Source: Mixta calida (GTDB taxonomy: Bacteria > Pseudomonadota > Gammaproteobacteria > Enterobacterales > Enterobacteriaceae). Taken from it: a stretch of DNA of 64,000 bases. Location: positions 1,284,540-1,348,539 of the forward strand of contig NZ_CP026378.1 of NCBI RefSeq assembly GCF_002953215.1, in the 5' to 3' direction. The first letter of the stretch is position 1. Each line of letters opens with the position of its first letter. The translations under genes were made by a program, and so were the position numbers. Below, piece by piece: positions 18,227 through 27,623 of the stretch. The notes under the pieces are model-generated. The model worked only from the letters and a program-made list of their open reading frames with translations. It was not told the origin of the DNA and did not search any database.

Positions 18227-18547
18227 TCAGCTCCATTTTTTATATCTGGCTGCGCTTAAAAATAAAGAATTTTGTTTTAATCTCACACCAACTTGGTCAA
18301 GTGCGTATCCACGCTCTTCCATTATCTGTCTGACCATTTTCCCCAACATCTGCTTGACGCGATCCCTTTTAACTTCATCACCGAACCTCTCTAAGAGGCT
18401 GGGTTGTAAAGGCTCCAGTGCCGGTTTTGACAGATAGCTTGCAGTTTCCATCATTATTAATGATTCATGAGATGTCAGGAATGCCCACAACTCCTTTCCT
18501 AGGTTGGTATCGGCAATGTCAGAAAAACTTCCAGTAATGAATTCCAT
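18227..18547 (-). CDS. Prophage protein of unknown function (106 aa)
   Basis: The preferred start at 18547 (MEFITGSFSDIADT) is preceded by AGGGGG at a suitable distance; the frame is open further upstream to 18670, but that part is AT-rich and has poor codon usage. The C-terminal half (LLERFGDEVKRDRVKQML...GYALDQVGVRLK) is a charged helical region that could bind nucleic acid or a partner. It lies 3 bases before the next 99-residue gene. A regulatory or toxin-antitoxin role is possible but not shown. Confidence 0.5.
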   Translation of the reverse strand: MEFITGSFSDIADTNLGKELWAFLTSHESLIMMETASYLSKPALEPLQPSLLERFGDEVKRDRVKQMLGKMVRQIMEERGYALDQVGVRLKQNSLFLSAARYKKWS

Positions 18548-18691
18548 ATATACCCCCTGTTTGTATAGTGTATATATGACATATATGAATTGACATGTCA
18601 AATTAATGATGTTGTATTGGCGTGAATACATCTCGGCGTTAAATACGGTTGGAAGCTCTTCCCCTTTCATTTATGTTATACTGGCCGCCTT

Positions 18692-18742
18692 TTAAACCAG
18701 TTCTTCCAGCTCACTGGCTGCATCATTAATGTCTGCGCGCAT
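18692..18742 (-). pseudogene. 16-codon stub resembling the start of a TraR/DksA-type zinc-finger gene
   Basis: After a strong GGAGG site the frame reads MRADINDAASELEELV and stops. The pattern M-ADI-D-AS-E-EEL is like the N-terminus of the small phage TraR/DksA-family zinc-finger proteins, whose cysteines would follow later. None are present here. It may be a relic of such a gene or a chance reading frame. Confidence 0.3.
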
Positions 18743-18766
18743 GGGATACCTCCGGGGTTTAGGTGC

Positions 18767-18791
18767 AAAAAAACCGCCTCGGTGGGCGGTT
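18767..18791 (-). terminator. Terminator after the Ala/Gly-rich gene
   Basis: A 7-bp stem (AACCGCC / GGCGGTT) is followed on the minus strand by seven Ts, 21 bases beyond the stop of the gene at 18812. Confidence 0.8.
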
Positions 18792-18811
18792 GGTATTTTT
18801 AGACCAGATGA

Positions 18812-19186
18812 TTAGTCCTTCGTTAGATACTTGTATGCTCCCCAAGCTGCAAGGCCAGTTAATGCTGCGCCAGCTACCGCCCACCCAACTACTGGAACTA
18901 CGGCACTACTTGCTGCTGCTGAAGCTATAGCTGTGACTCCTCCTGCCATTCCTGTGCCGCCTGCTGCGATTGCACCACCGCCAGCAGCAGCCAACCCCGC
19001 AGTTGTTGCAGAAGCGCTACCTGCAACAACCGCGGCGGCGGCGGTAGCTTCGGCAGCAGCAATAGCACCGCTTACGCCTATCGCAGCACCAATTCCTGCC
19101 CCAGCACCGGCACCAACGCCAACCGCAACGCCTTCACCGATTTTTTTGATTCCGTCCTTATCAACGTTGAATTGTCCTTTACTCAT
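18812..19186 (-). CDS. Ala/Gly-rich hydrophobic protein, possibly membrane-active
   Basis: This 124-residue protein has a short polar, charged N-terminus (MSKGQFNVDKDGIKKIGEGV). About 95 residues follow that are made almost only of Ala, Gly, Val, Thr and Ser with recurring small-xxx-small spacing (glycine-zipper-like), and a short tail YKYLTKD ends it. Two or three predicted membrane-spanning or membrane-inserting segments can be drawn. There is no cleavable signal peptide. It stands as a single gene between its own AGGAA ribosome site and a strong terminator, inside a lambdoid remnant. Composition recalls glycine-zipper proteins and some bacteriocins or colicin-like pore domains, but I cannot assign a family. 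Function unknown. Confidence 0.65.
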   Translation of the reverse strand: MSKGQFNVDKDGIKKIGEGVAVGVGAGAGAGIGAAIGVSGAIAAAEATAAAAVVAGSASATTAGLAAAGGGAIAAGGTGMAGGVTAIASAAASSAVVPVVGWAVAGAALTGLAAWGAYKYLTKD

Positions 19187-19281
19187 CTAAAATTCCTATT
19201 GATTCACCGGGATTAGCCCCGTCAACTCTTAATCGACTTCTCTAGGAAAAACTTTACTTGGAACGGTAAACAGGTGAGGTA

Positions 19282-19524
19282 TCAGGTGATCTCTGTGGGC
19301 TTGGTATACAAAAGCCTGGTTGGTACGCCGTACTTTTTGCAATCTTGATATTGTGACTTTGTTACTGAAGACATGACTCCGTTAATCTCAGCTTCATGCA
19401 CCGCGGGCTCACTAAACGCCTTCCGTAGCGCCAGTAGCTCGCGGGCCATCTCCACCACGGCGCTGGGTGCTACTCCATATCCATTACCTTTAATGAAATC
19501 ATTAAGCATTTCATTCGGAGCCAT
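19282..19524 (-). CDS. Lambdoid left-operon protein of unknown function (80 aa)
   Basis: This 80-residue protein starts MAPNEMLNDFIKGNGYG. Its second half (EINGVMSSVTKSQYQDCKKYGVPTRLLYTKPTEI) has the short SVTxxQ...GVP...LYT pattern that ends many Ea22-like and related accessory proteins in lambdoid phages. It starts 2 bases after the stop of the upstream 52-residue gene, so they are co-translated. It is likely part of the accessory region between recombination genes and int; no defined activity. Confidence 0.6.
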   Translation of the reverse strand: MAPNEMLNDFIKGNGYGVAPSAVVEMARELLALRKAFSEPAVHEAEINGVMSSVTKSQYQDCKKYGVPTRLLYTKPTEIT

Positions 19525-19526
19525 AA

Positions 19527-19685
19527 TTATTTCCTTACCTCACCACATTCCAGCTGAGCCAACGGCCGACGCTCATTTACGCGACGCTTCATGAACTCGC
19601 ATTCTGCTTTGGTGGGATAGATTTTATCGGTCAGGGGTAGGGCGTGAGAGTGAGCGGTAATGAGGAGTATGAAGCCTGCTAACAT
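19527..19685 (-). CDS. Small secreted or membrane phage protein (52 aa)
   Basis: The frame begins MLAGFILLITAHSHALPLTD, a hydrophobic stretch with AHSHA like a short signal peptide. It continues with DKIYPTKAECEFMKRRVNERRPLAQLECGE, which has two cysteines that could pair. The stop lies 2 bases before the next gene. Its start overlaps the end of the upstream 60-residue gene by 7 bases. Small cysteine-containing periplasmic proteins with DKIYPT-type sequences occur in lambdoid accessory regions; their role is unknown. It is too tightly packed to be a chance frame. Confidence 0.6.
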   Translation of the reverse strand: MLAGFILLITAHSHALPLTDKIYPTKAECEFMKRRVNERRPLAQLECGEVRK

Positions 19686-19861
19686 TCATTCTCCTTACTT
19701 TCGTCTGTTGGAATTCCCGCTAAAACGTCCCGCATCTTATAGGCACATTTTAATCTGACCTTTCTGGCTATTCTCTCAATGGCCTTTGCAGACTTTCCTA
19801 TTGACCAACAGACGATAAACGCCGGAAGAAGCATGGTGAGGGAGTATTTGAATCTGGTCAC
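19679..19861 (-). CDS. Small single-pass membrane protein with GTG start (60 aa)
   Basis: The GTG at 19861 overlaps the TGA of the upstream gene (GTGA), with GGAGGG just before it. This marks the true start better than the longer in-frame extension to 19903. The protein has a membrane segment (about residues 8-22, LTMLLPAFIVCWSIG) and a basic tail (KAIERIARKVRLK). It is part of a chain of overlapping small genes (20330-19282). No known family. Confidence 0.6.
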   Translation of the reverse strand: MTRFKYSLTMLLPAFIVCWSIGKSAKAIERIARKVRLKCAYKMRDVLAGIPTDESKENEC

Positions 19862-20337
19862 TGTCCCTCCGGTTTCGGTGCTGCGGCGAGCATTGCATCC
19901 CATACCTGCTTTGTAGCCAGCTGCTTATCACCAGCGTCATACATTTCCGCTGTCGGCTCGACCGGCACCAGTTGCCAGCCAGGAGGCGCAACGTGATGCA
20001 CAATTACTGTTTTCTCCGGGCCGCCTGCCGTGTCAAATCTTGCCAGCGCCTCATACTGCGGCGCGGTGTTGTCGATTGGATTGGCGTACAGAGCCACATC
20101 AGTGGGCTTTTCATTGCCAGGCGGCCACATATATCCAACTCCCCCGCCAAATCCATCAATGTTGCTTTGCGCTGTAAATGCAACTGGCTCAGCGGTTAAT
20201 GCCGCCAGGGCAATAAGGGCCAGCTTAGCAATTTCAGTGTCTTTTACGCTGAATGCTTTTGGGTGATTAGGCTTAGAATACTCTGTGTATATTTCTGACA
20301 CTCGCTCAATCAGCGCCTGCCGTTCCTGATTATTCAT
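19858..20337 (-). CDS. Ea22/DUF551-like lambdoid accessory protein (159 aa)
   Basis: Start at 20337 (MNNQERQALIERVSEIYTEY) with GAGGTGG before it; it overlaps the upstream gene by 8 bases. The C-terminal part (PPGWQLVPVEPTAEMYDAGD...QVWDAMLAAAPKPEG) is a module widespread in lambdoid phage accessory proteins such as Ea22-like and DUF551 relatives. These proteins are mosaic and non-essential in the laboratory, and their role is unknown. The full reading frame seems intact. It is probably still transcribed with its neighbours, if at all, from a prophage left promoter now lost behind the IS element. Confidence 0.6.
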   Translation of the reverse strand: MNNQERQALIERVSEIYTEYSKPNHPKAFSVKDTEIAKLALIALAALTAEPVAFTAQSNIDGFGGGVGYMWPPGNEKPTDVALYANPIDNTAPQYEALARFDTAGGPEKTVIVHHVAPPGWQLVPVEPTAEMYDAGDKQLATKQVWDAMLAAAPKPEGQ

Positions 20338-20944
20338 CTGCCACCTCCACAACAACGCCTGCCGCTTTGAGTATTCCAATTACGTCCTGCTGGTAGTTGT
20401 AAACACCATCTGACCAGGTGTAGCGCTCACCAGAAATCGTCTGCTTCAGGCTTGGCAACTTAACCGGCGCTGGCGGCGCGGCAGTCAACGACAGCGCACC
20501 ATCAGCCCAGCTACGATCAAACCCCGGCATAGCTGGCAGCGACGCAACAACGTCAGACGGCAGCGCGTCGATATAGTCCAGCGCGGCGCGGGCCACCTCT
20601 GCGACTTCATTCTGCACTACCGGCGCTGGCGGCGCGGCGTGGAGGAACAGCGGCACAGGGCTTACTTGGCGAGCGTCCGGGCAGACTGTAACTGTCCCCA
20701 AGTATCCCTTAGAAAGCGCCTCTATGACTCGACTAACCGTATATGCCACCGGCGGCTGCTTCGCCAGCGCTGCTATCTGCGCGTCACGCTGCGACAGTGC
20801 ATCGAGCATCGCATCAACGTCCGCAGCAGCGCGTAGAGCAAAGTCAGTTATGCTCAACTCACATTCCGTCTCTTTGCCGTTTTCGTTCCCATGCGTTACA
20901 GCGAATGAATCACTGTCGATTTCGTTATCTGCCAAATGCCGCAA
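20330..20944 (-). pseudogene. Ea22-like protein, 5' end cut off by the IS911-like element
   Basis: The open frame has only a TTG as its first possible start (20944) and begins abruptly 5 bases from the left edge of the IS element, so the original N-terminus is probably missing. Remaining sequence includes a helical ...ITDFALRAAADVDAMLDALSQRDAQIAAL segment typical of Ea22-like coiled regions. Pro/Ala-rich linkers (HAAPPAPV, TAAPPAPV) and a C-terminal domain ending QQDVIGILKAAGVVVEV follow. It overlaps the next gene by 8 bases. It is probably non-functional, though translation from TTG cannot be excluded. Confidence 0.6.
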
Positions 20945-21019
20945 CAGCGTAGTGGTTTACTGAATTTGGCCACCTGAACAGAGGTGATATGCTCGCCTCA
21001 GAACAATACAGGTGCCCAA

Positions 21020-21211
21020 ATGAAAAAAAGAAATTTCAGTGCAGAGTTCAAACGCGAATCAGCCCAGCTTGTCGTCGATCAGAATTACACCGTTGCTGAA
21101 GCGGCTAAAGCGATGGATACAGGGCTTTCTACCATGACGCGCCGGGTTAAACTGTTGCGTGATGAACGTCAGGGCAAAACGCCAAAAGCCTCGCCGATAA
21201 CGCCGGAATAA
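21020..21211 (+). pseudogene. IS911 orfA with premature ochre codon
   Basis: Sixty-three codons match the IS911 OrfA N-terminus ([20 protein letters not shown], then the helix-turn-helix). They end at TAA where IS911 has a Gln codon (CAA), a single-base change. The frame continues after it with the leucine zipper ([20 protein letters not shown]) and the A6G slippery site at 21271-21277. OrfA (about 100 residues) regulates transposition, and the -1 frameshift makes OrfAB. With the stop upstream of the slippery site neither full OrfA nor OrfAB can be made. Confidence 0.85.
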
Positions 21212-22173
<962 letters not shown>

Positions 22174-22289
22174 CCAATTTTAGTTGACCACTACACTCCA
22201 GACAGCACTGACTTACCCTACGCCTTATTCTGCAAGATTGAACCGTATGACGCTAAACGCAGCCTGTTCCGACTTTTTTGCCGTTTGTG

Positions 22290-22317
22290 GGAACCACAGG
22301 GTTTATTTATCCACTCA
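22290..22317 (+). promoter_or_regulatory. hrp box (HrpL-dependent promoter)
   Basis: GGAACC at 22290-22295, 15 bases, then CCACTCA at 22311-22317. This fits the hrp-box consensus GGAACC-N15/16-CCACNNA used by the ECF sigma factor HrpL of Erwinia, Pantoea and Pseudomonas, and the CCACTCA half is the usual Erwinia form. It lies 80 bases before the ATG of the effector-like gene on the same strand. Both halves are perfect matches. Confidence 0.8.
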
Positions 22318-22397
22318 GCATAATCGTTGAAGAGACATAACCGGCATACATAAATACCACCGACCGGTTTGCATCTGCTATCAGGAGTACTATACCC

Positions 22398-23857
22398 ATG
22401 CTTGCTGTTTCACGACATCAGCCCCGCCAGACCGATACCGCAACTTCCTCAAGCGCCAAAAACACTTCAGTAGGGAAACCTTCATCAACCCTGAATAACC
22501 TGACATCTTCAGAAAGCAACACGGCTGCCAATGGTACGCCTTCTCCCGGCTTACCGCGGACGCTGACCGTTGGCGGAGAGGAATACTGTAATGGCGCACT
22601 TAAAGGCAGATACAGTTCTGAACAGATGGCTTATCTGATCTCCGCAGGCACGCCTGATGAAAACAAACCCGTGACACACCGTGCTGATGGCAGTAAGGAA
22701 TATGGTTTTAGTCATAACGAGGATAAAAACTGTATGGCTCGCTTGTATGCCGATAAGGAAAACTCAGTTACTGCTCTGACCATAAAAGACGGACAGGGTA
22801 AGGCGATCGTAAATGCGCAATACGATAAAAACTTTTCGGTAAATGGTATGCCTGACAGGCTTAATTTCCACAGGCCCGCCGTGACCATACCGCCTGGTGC
22901 GATCTTTAATGGAAGCCTGCCTCCATATCATCCCGATGGCGAGCGCTATCAGGTTATGCCGTTCAGGAACCCCGGCAGTAAAGATCCACTCATGGTGATG
23001 GGGTTACGGCATCCCGGCGGCAACCATTTTACGGTTTATGACAGTACCAGCCATCAGCCAGTGACGCAGTTATCCATAGTGACCAGCAGAGAGGAGAGCG
23101 GTTCCGGAAAAGATGTGCTGGTCAGCCCTGAGATGGCGCGTCTGCCTGGTGGGATGCGTCATTTTAAAAGCACGGCTGAGGGGGTGAAAACCAGCCAAAG
23201 TTCTCCCTCCGGCTTCAAGCGGAAAAGCGACAATCAGCCCTGCGATCGTTATGGAAACCTTTTATCCGCGCCGTCAACATCGCAGGCAGCAACCTCGTCC
23301 GCTTCCGCTGTCAGACCATCCAGAATGACCGTAGAAAATATTATTGCAAAGGGGGCCGACCCCACTGACCGCATTGAGCCGACCGGCTTTCAGTCCATTG
23401 AACAGTTAAGGAAATACGTCAGAGATAATCCTGTTCCCCGGCTGGTTTATCGCGCGCACGACGCTGACGCTGAAGAAATCAGCTATAGCGGTCTGGAACG
23501 GAATTTTCTTTCAGACAAAAAAGAAGGTGACGACTATCTTGCAGATATTATTCGGCACACGGCCGCCACAGGCGGATCCGGGGAAATGTGCTTTCACTTT
23601 CAGGCGAAGTTTCAGTAGCGAACCGCTTTCTCCATAATGGCAGGAGCCTGGCGAAAATTGACACGCATCAGCTGCCGGGACGTTTTAAAAGCGCAGCGCA
23701 GATCCTGTTAGAAGATGGGGACAGGCTGATTGACAGCGGAAAGGTCAATGTTGCCATGGTGAGGAAGGCACTTGAAAACCTGCTGAGTGAGGGAGAAAAA
23801 GAAATTTTCTGTCTGGACGGGGATATTCCCCCGCATGCTGTGTCAGTTTTACGCTGA
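22398..23857 (+). pseudogene. Probable type III effector with ADP-ribosyltransferase fold, frameshifted
   Basis: An ATG with AGGAG 10 bases upstream opens a frame of 406 codons that ends early at 23618. From 23588 a second frame carries the C-terminus to 23857. Removing two bases (a duplicated TG near 23587-23590) gives a 485-residue protein. The N-terminal 60 residues are rich in Ser/Thr/Asn with few hydrophobics, like type III secretion signals. The C-terminal 140 residues show the R-S-E ADP-ribosyltransferase signature: R352 in LVYRAHD, the S-x-S strand at 399-401 (LSLSGEVSVANRF), and E466-K-E468 in EKEIFCLDGD. The middle part (70-260) is not recognised. The hrp box upstream supports effector identity. 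As it stands the product lacks half the S-T-S strand and the E-x-E glutamates and should be inactive. I do not assign a named Hop family. Confidence 0.75.
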
Positions 23858-24102
23858 CAGAGTTAATCGACGTGAAGGAGCGGGTAATGTAGCTATCCCC
23901 GATCGCGCGGCCATAGCTGGAAAACGCTCGTCCTGGCAGCCGGCAGGATGTAACCAGACTCGGCTGATTCATCAAACAGCGCCGTGGCTTGCTCATGAAT
24001 CAGCCTTGATTTTACGTGCATCCAGGGCCGCTTTCAGCGCGCCTGCCGACAGCAGGCTGCGTTCCGCTTAAGGTTCACCATTCTGGCTGCGCTGCACAGG
24101 CC
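23858..24102. other. Junction between prophage remnant and metabolic genes, no gene recognised
   Basis: This stretch of about 245 bases contains no good reading frame and no tRNA-like repeat that could be the second attachment site of the argU prophage. A minus-strand stretch (about 24065-23999, ...LKAALDARKIKADS then stop) looks like the last codons of a lost gene, but I cannot name it. Confidence 0.4.
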
Positions 24103-25578
24103 TTACGAAAACTCATTCCATTCATGGCCTTCGCGCGAGATATTCTCTACCGACGCCAGCGGTCCCCATGTCCCAGCCTGGTAAGGCCTTAACGGGGTAT
24201 TATTAGTGTCCCAGGTATGGGTAATGGAATCGACCCACTCCCACGCCGCCTCCACCTCATCGCGGCTGAGAAACAGCGCCTGAATGCCGCGCATGCACTC
24301 CAGCAGCAGCCGATCGTAAGCATCGGCAAGCTTCGGCTCCGCAAAGGTATCGGAATAGCTCAGATCCAGCTTGGTTATCTGCAAATGATGCTTATGATCC
24401 AGACCGGGGATTTTATTAAGAATCTCCAGATCCATGCCTTCATCAGGCTGCAAACGTATCGTCAGCTTGTTTTGCGGCAGCTCCTTATGCGATGCGGAAA
24501 AGAGGTTCAACTGCGGCTTTTTAAAATAGATCACGATTTCTGACATTTTTACCGGCATCCGCTTGCCGGTACGCAGATAGAAGGGCACGCCAGCCCAGCG
24601 CCAGTTGTCGATATCCACCCTGACCGAAACAAAAGTTTCCGTCTGACTCTTCTTATCCGCGCCTTCTTCTTCAAGATAGCCGGGTACTTTCTGGTCGTTG
24701 ATCAGGCCGCCGGTATATTGTCCTCTGACCACCTTATCGCGGATATTGCTGCGGTCGATGCGGCGCAGCGAACGTAGTAATTTGACTTTTTCATCACGGA
24801 TGGCGCGGGCGCTCAGATCCGGCGGCGGCGACATGGTCACCATCGTCAATATCTGCAAAAGATGGCTCTGCACCATATCCCGCATCTGGCCGGCGCGGTC
24901 AAAATAACCCCAGCGGCCTTCAATGCCCACCTCTTCAGCGACGGTAATCTGGACATGCTCAATCGAACGGTTATCCCAGTTATTTAAAAACAGAGAATTA
25001 GAGAAGCGCAGGGCAAGCAGGTTAAGGACGGTTTCTTTACCGAGATAGTGGTCGATACGGTACACCTGGCTTTCATCAAAATAGCGGTTAACCACATCAT
25101 TGATCTCTCTGAAAGTCTCCAGAGAATTTCCCAGCGGCTTTTCCATGACGATGCGCGTCGGCGGAAGGTGCAGAGAGGCGGATGCCAGACCTTCGCAGAT
25201 AGCGCTAAACGTGGCGGGCGGCATGGCAAAATAGTTAATGGTGATGCGTTTTTCCTGGTCGACTTTTTCTTTCAGCGCGCTAAACCCTTCCGCGTCGTTC
25301 ACATCAAGCGGGCAAAAATCGAGTCTTTCGGCAAACCGCGACCAGACTTCTTCATCCATCTCTTCTTTTAAAAAAGCGTTCAGCGCCTCTCTGACGAATT
25401 CAACATAGGTTTTTCGATCCCAGTCGGCGCGGCCTACGCCGGTAATGGTGCTTTCGGCATGCAGGCTACGGGATTTTTCCAGCCGGTAAAGGGAAGGGAG
25501 AAGCTTACGACGGGCAAGGTCGCCTTTGGTGCCAAAAATAACGAGATCGCAGGCCTGAACGGGTTCGTTGTTTGACAT
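24103..25578 (-). CDS. zwf: Glucose-6-phosphate 1-dehydrogenase
   Basis: This 491-residue enzyme has the length of E. coli Zwf. The NADP site is FGTKGDLARRK (residues about 14-24), the substrate block RIDHYLGKETV carries the catalytic His-Tyr-Lys, and the C-terminus ends YQAGTWGP...WNEFS. It oxidises glucose 6-phosphate and feeds the pentose phosphate and Entner-Doudoroff routes. The start at 25578 (MSNNEPVQACDLVIFG) follows AGGAAAA; an upstream in-frame extension to 25647 lacks family support. The usual neighbours (hexR, edd, eda, pgl) are absent here and the gene sits beside a prophage scar, so it may be a second zwf copy. That needs the rest of the genome. Confidence 0.92.
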   Translation of the reverse strand: MSNNEPVQACDLVIFGTKGDLARRKLLPSLYRLEKSRSLHAESTITGVGRADWDRKTYVEFVREALNAFLKEEMDEEVWSRFAERLDFCPLDVNDAEGFSALKEKVDQEKRITINYFAMPPATFSAICEGLASASLHLPPTRIVMEKPLGNSLETFREINDVVNRYFDESQVYRIDHYLGKETVLNLLALRFSNSLFLNNWDNRSIEHVQITVAEEVGIEGRWGYFDRAGQMRDMVQSHLLQILTMVTMSPPPDLSARAIRDEKVKLLRSLRRIDRSNIRDKVVRGQYTGGLINDQKVPGYLEEEGADKKSQTETFVSVRVDIDNWRWAGVPFYLRTGKRMPVKMSEIVIYFKKPQLNLFSASHKELPQNKLTIRLQPDEGMDLEILNKIPGLDHKHHLQITKLDLSYSDTFAEPKLADAYDRLLLECMRGIQALFLSRDEVEAAWEWVDSITHTWDTNNTPLRPYQAGTWGPLASVENISREGHEWNEFS

Positions 25579-26210
25579 AATATTTTCCTGACTTGCTGAT
25601 GGGTTGAAGAAAAGCGAAGGCGCCTGTCGAAACGTTACTGTTGCCATATCGCTTCCATTTCAGTAACCGTTACAGAATTTAAACCGTCTGACGCCCCAGG
25701 CCCGGCATGTACGTATGTCGAGAGAGTAGCAGGCAGCGTAAAAATGATAAGTATAGCCGCGTCCATCTGGAAAAAAGCCAGCGCCTTATGAGGCGCGCCT
25801 GCCCAGGCACATCGGCAGGCGACTAACCGTCAGGTAAAATTGGAGAGCAGGAAAGTGCATCCCAGCGCGTCATGGAGGCGATCGGCGTCGCGGTGGTGTG
25901 GTCGCGAAGAATACAGTGATTTTCAGCAGTCGGGCGATGATCTCTTTAAATGGCGTCGAAACACTAGGGAAATACGAAACTGTAAAGGACTGACGGTCTG
26001 GTTACGCCGCCCGAGCGGTCCACAAAAACAAGCATCTCTTTAATAATTTCTTCCTTCATTGCCGTTACGGCGATAAAGGAGGTTAAATCATTACTGCCGT
26101 GATGTTCTTTATTGCCTTTATAAGGCGATTAACGCGTCAATTATTATGCTAAGCAGTGCCGTTTAAGCGGCTGCATTCTTCTGTCGTCAACATTTTGCCG
26201 GGAGCGCCCA
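25579..26210. other. Intergenic region between zwf and dsdA, no convincing gene
   Basis: About 630 bases lie between the divergent zwf and dsdA. They hold a GCGCC-ttatga-GGCGC hairpin followed on the minus strand by TTTTTT (about 25772-25796), like an orphan leftward terminator. A perfect 8-bp stem CGCCTGCC/GGCAGGCG lies at 25797-25822. A 67-codon frame at 25840 has no good ribosome site or family. The promoters of both flanking genes must lie here. The region looks like decayed DNA left by rearrangement. Confidence 0.5.
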
Positions 26211-27536
26211 ATGACCGATTTTCAGAACAAACTCAGAGCCACACCCGTTGTCGACGAACTTAAAGCTTTGCGCGAAGCCATCTGGTTTAACGATGGGGTG
26301 AAGCCCGCCCGCGAAGGGCTGCTGCGCGTCGGGCTGACGCAGGCCGACGTGGAAGATGCTCAGGCCAGGCTACGCCGGTTTGCGCCGCTTATCGCCGCGG
26401 CTTTCCCGGAAACGGCGGCGACCGGCGGCATTATCGAATCTGACATGACGCCTGCGCTGAATATGCAGGCGAAGCTGGCGGAGCGCGCGCCGATCGCAGG
26501 CCGCCTGTGGCTGAAAAAAGACAGCCATCTGCCGATTTCAGGTTCGATCAAGGCGCGCGGCGGCATCTACGAGGTGCTGGCCCACGCTGAGAAACTGGCG
26601 CTGGCGGCGGGGCTGATTACCCTGACGGATGATTACAGCATTTTGCTTTCGCCAGCCTGCCGTCAGTTTTTCAGCCAGCATAAAATCGCCGTCGGCTCTA
26701 CCGGCAACCTGGGATTATCCATCGGTATTATGAGCGCGAAGCTCGGTTTTCACGTGACCGTACATATGTCCGCAGACGCGCGGCAGTGGAAGAAAGACAG
26801 GCTGCGCGCCCACGGCGTTGAAGTAATGGAGTATGAACAGGACTACGGCGTCGCCGTTGAGCAGGGGCGTCAGGCGGCGGCATCCGATCCCGCCTGTTTT
26901 TTCATTGATGATGAAAACTCACGCACGCTTTTCCTCGGCTACGCCGTCGCTGGTTTGCGGCTGCCTGCGCAGCTGCGTGAGAAGGGCATCGTCGTTGATG
27001 CCGATCACCCGCTGTTCGTTTACCTGCCGTGTGGCGTCGGCGGCGGCCCCGGCGGGGTGGCGTTTGGAATGAAGCTCGCCTTTGGCGACCACGTTCACTG
27101 CTTCTTCGCCGAGCCTACGCATTCGCCCTGCATGCTGCTGGGCATGAGCACCGGCCTGCATGATGCGATATCGGTGCAGGATATCGGCCTTGATAACAAA
27201 ACCGCCGCGGACGGTCTGGCGGTAGGTCGCGCCTCCGGCTTTGTCGGCCGCGCCATGGAACAACTGATCGACGGCTGCTATACGCTGAGCGATGAGTCGA
27301 TGTATGACCTGCTGGCGCTGCTCTACCAGACTGAAAACCTTCAGCTGGAGCCTTCAGCCCTGGCCGGTATGAGCGGGCCGCAGCGCATCACCGCCAGTCA
27401 GGAATATCAGGCTCGCTATCAGCTGACGGCGACGATGATGGAAAATGCGACGCATCTGGTCTGGGCGACCGGCGGCGGCATGGTGCCGGCCAGCGAAATG
27501 CAAGGCTATCTGGCACGCGGCAGATCTAACGCGTAA
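26211..27536 (+). CDS. dsdA: D-serine ammonia-lyase (D-serine dehydratase)
   Basis: This is a 441-residue fold-type II PLP enzyme that converts D-serine to pyruvate and ammonia. The PLP lysine is K114 in SGSIKARGG. The phosphate-binding loop is CGVGGGPGG, and [11 protein letters not shown] and the conserved ATGGGMVP near the end are present. The start has GGGAG 9 bases upstream. The transporter dsdX and activator dsdC that flank dsdA in E. coli are missing, so this is an orphan copy used for detoxification or catabolism with other uptake. A terminator follows. Confidence 0.93.
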   Translation: MTDFQNKLRATPVVDELKALREAIWFNDGVKPAREGLLRVGLTQADVEDAQARLRRFAPLIAAAFPETAATGGIIESDMTPALNMQAKLAERAPIAGRLWLKKDSHLPISGSIKARGGIYEVLAHAEKLALAAGLITLTDDYSILLSPACRQFFSQHKIAVGSTGNLGLSIGIMSAKLGFHVTVHMSADARQWKKDRLRAHGVEVMEYEQDYGVAVEQGRQAAASDPACFFIDDENSRTLFLGYAVAGLRLPAQLREKGIVVDADHPLFVYLPCGVGGGPGGVAFGMKLAFGDHVHCFFAEPTHSPCMLLGMSTGLHDAISVQDIGLDNKTAADGLAVGRASGFVGRAMEQLIDGCYTLSDESMYDLLALLYQTENLQLEPSALAGMSGPQRITASQEYQARYQLTATMMENATHLVWATGGGMVPASEMQGYLARGRSNA

Positions 27537-27556
27537 CGGCGCAGGAGTAAAACGTT

Positions 27557-27592
27557 AAAAACAGGCCCTCCCGATCGCGGAGCGCCTGTTTT
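27557..27592 (+). terminator. dsdA terminator
   Basis: The stem AAAACAGGC / GCCTGTTTT has an inner CTCC/GGAG pairing and ends in a short T run, 20 bases after the dsdA stop. Confidence 0.7.
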
Positions 27593-27623
27593 GTGTGATA
27601 AGGAAACGTATCACGCAGCGAGG

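Noticed and set aside
25840..26043. A 67-codon frame between zwf and dsdA
   Set aside because: Poor start context and no family; probably decayed DNA.
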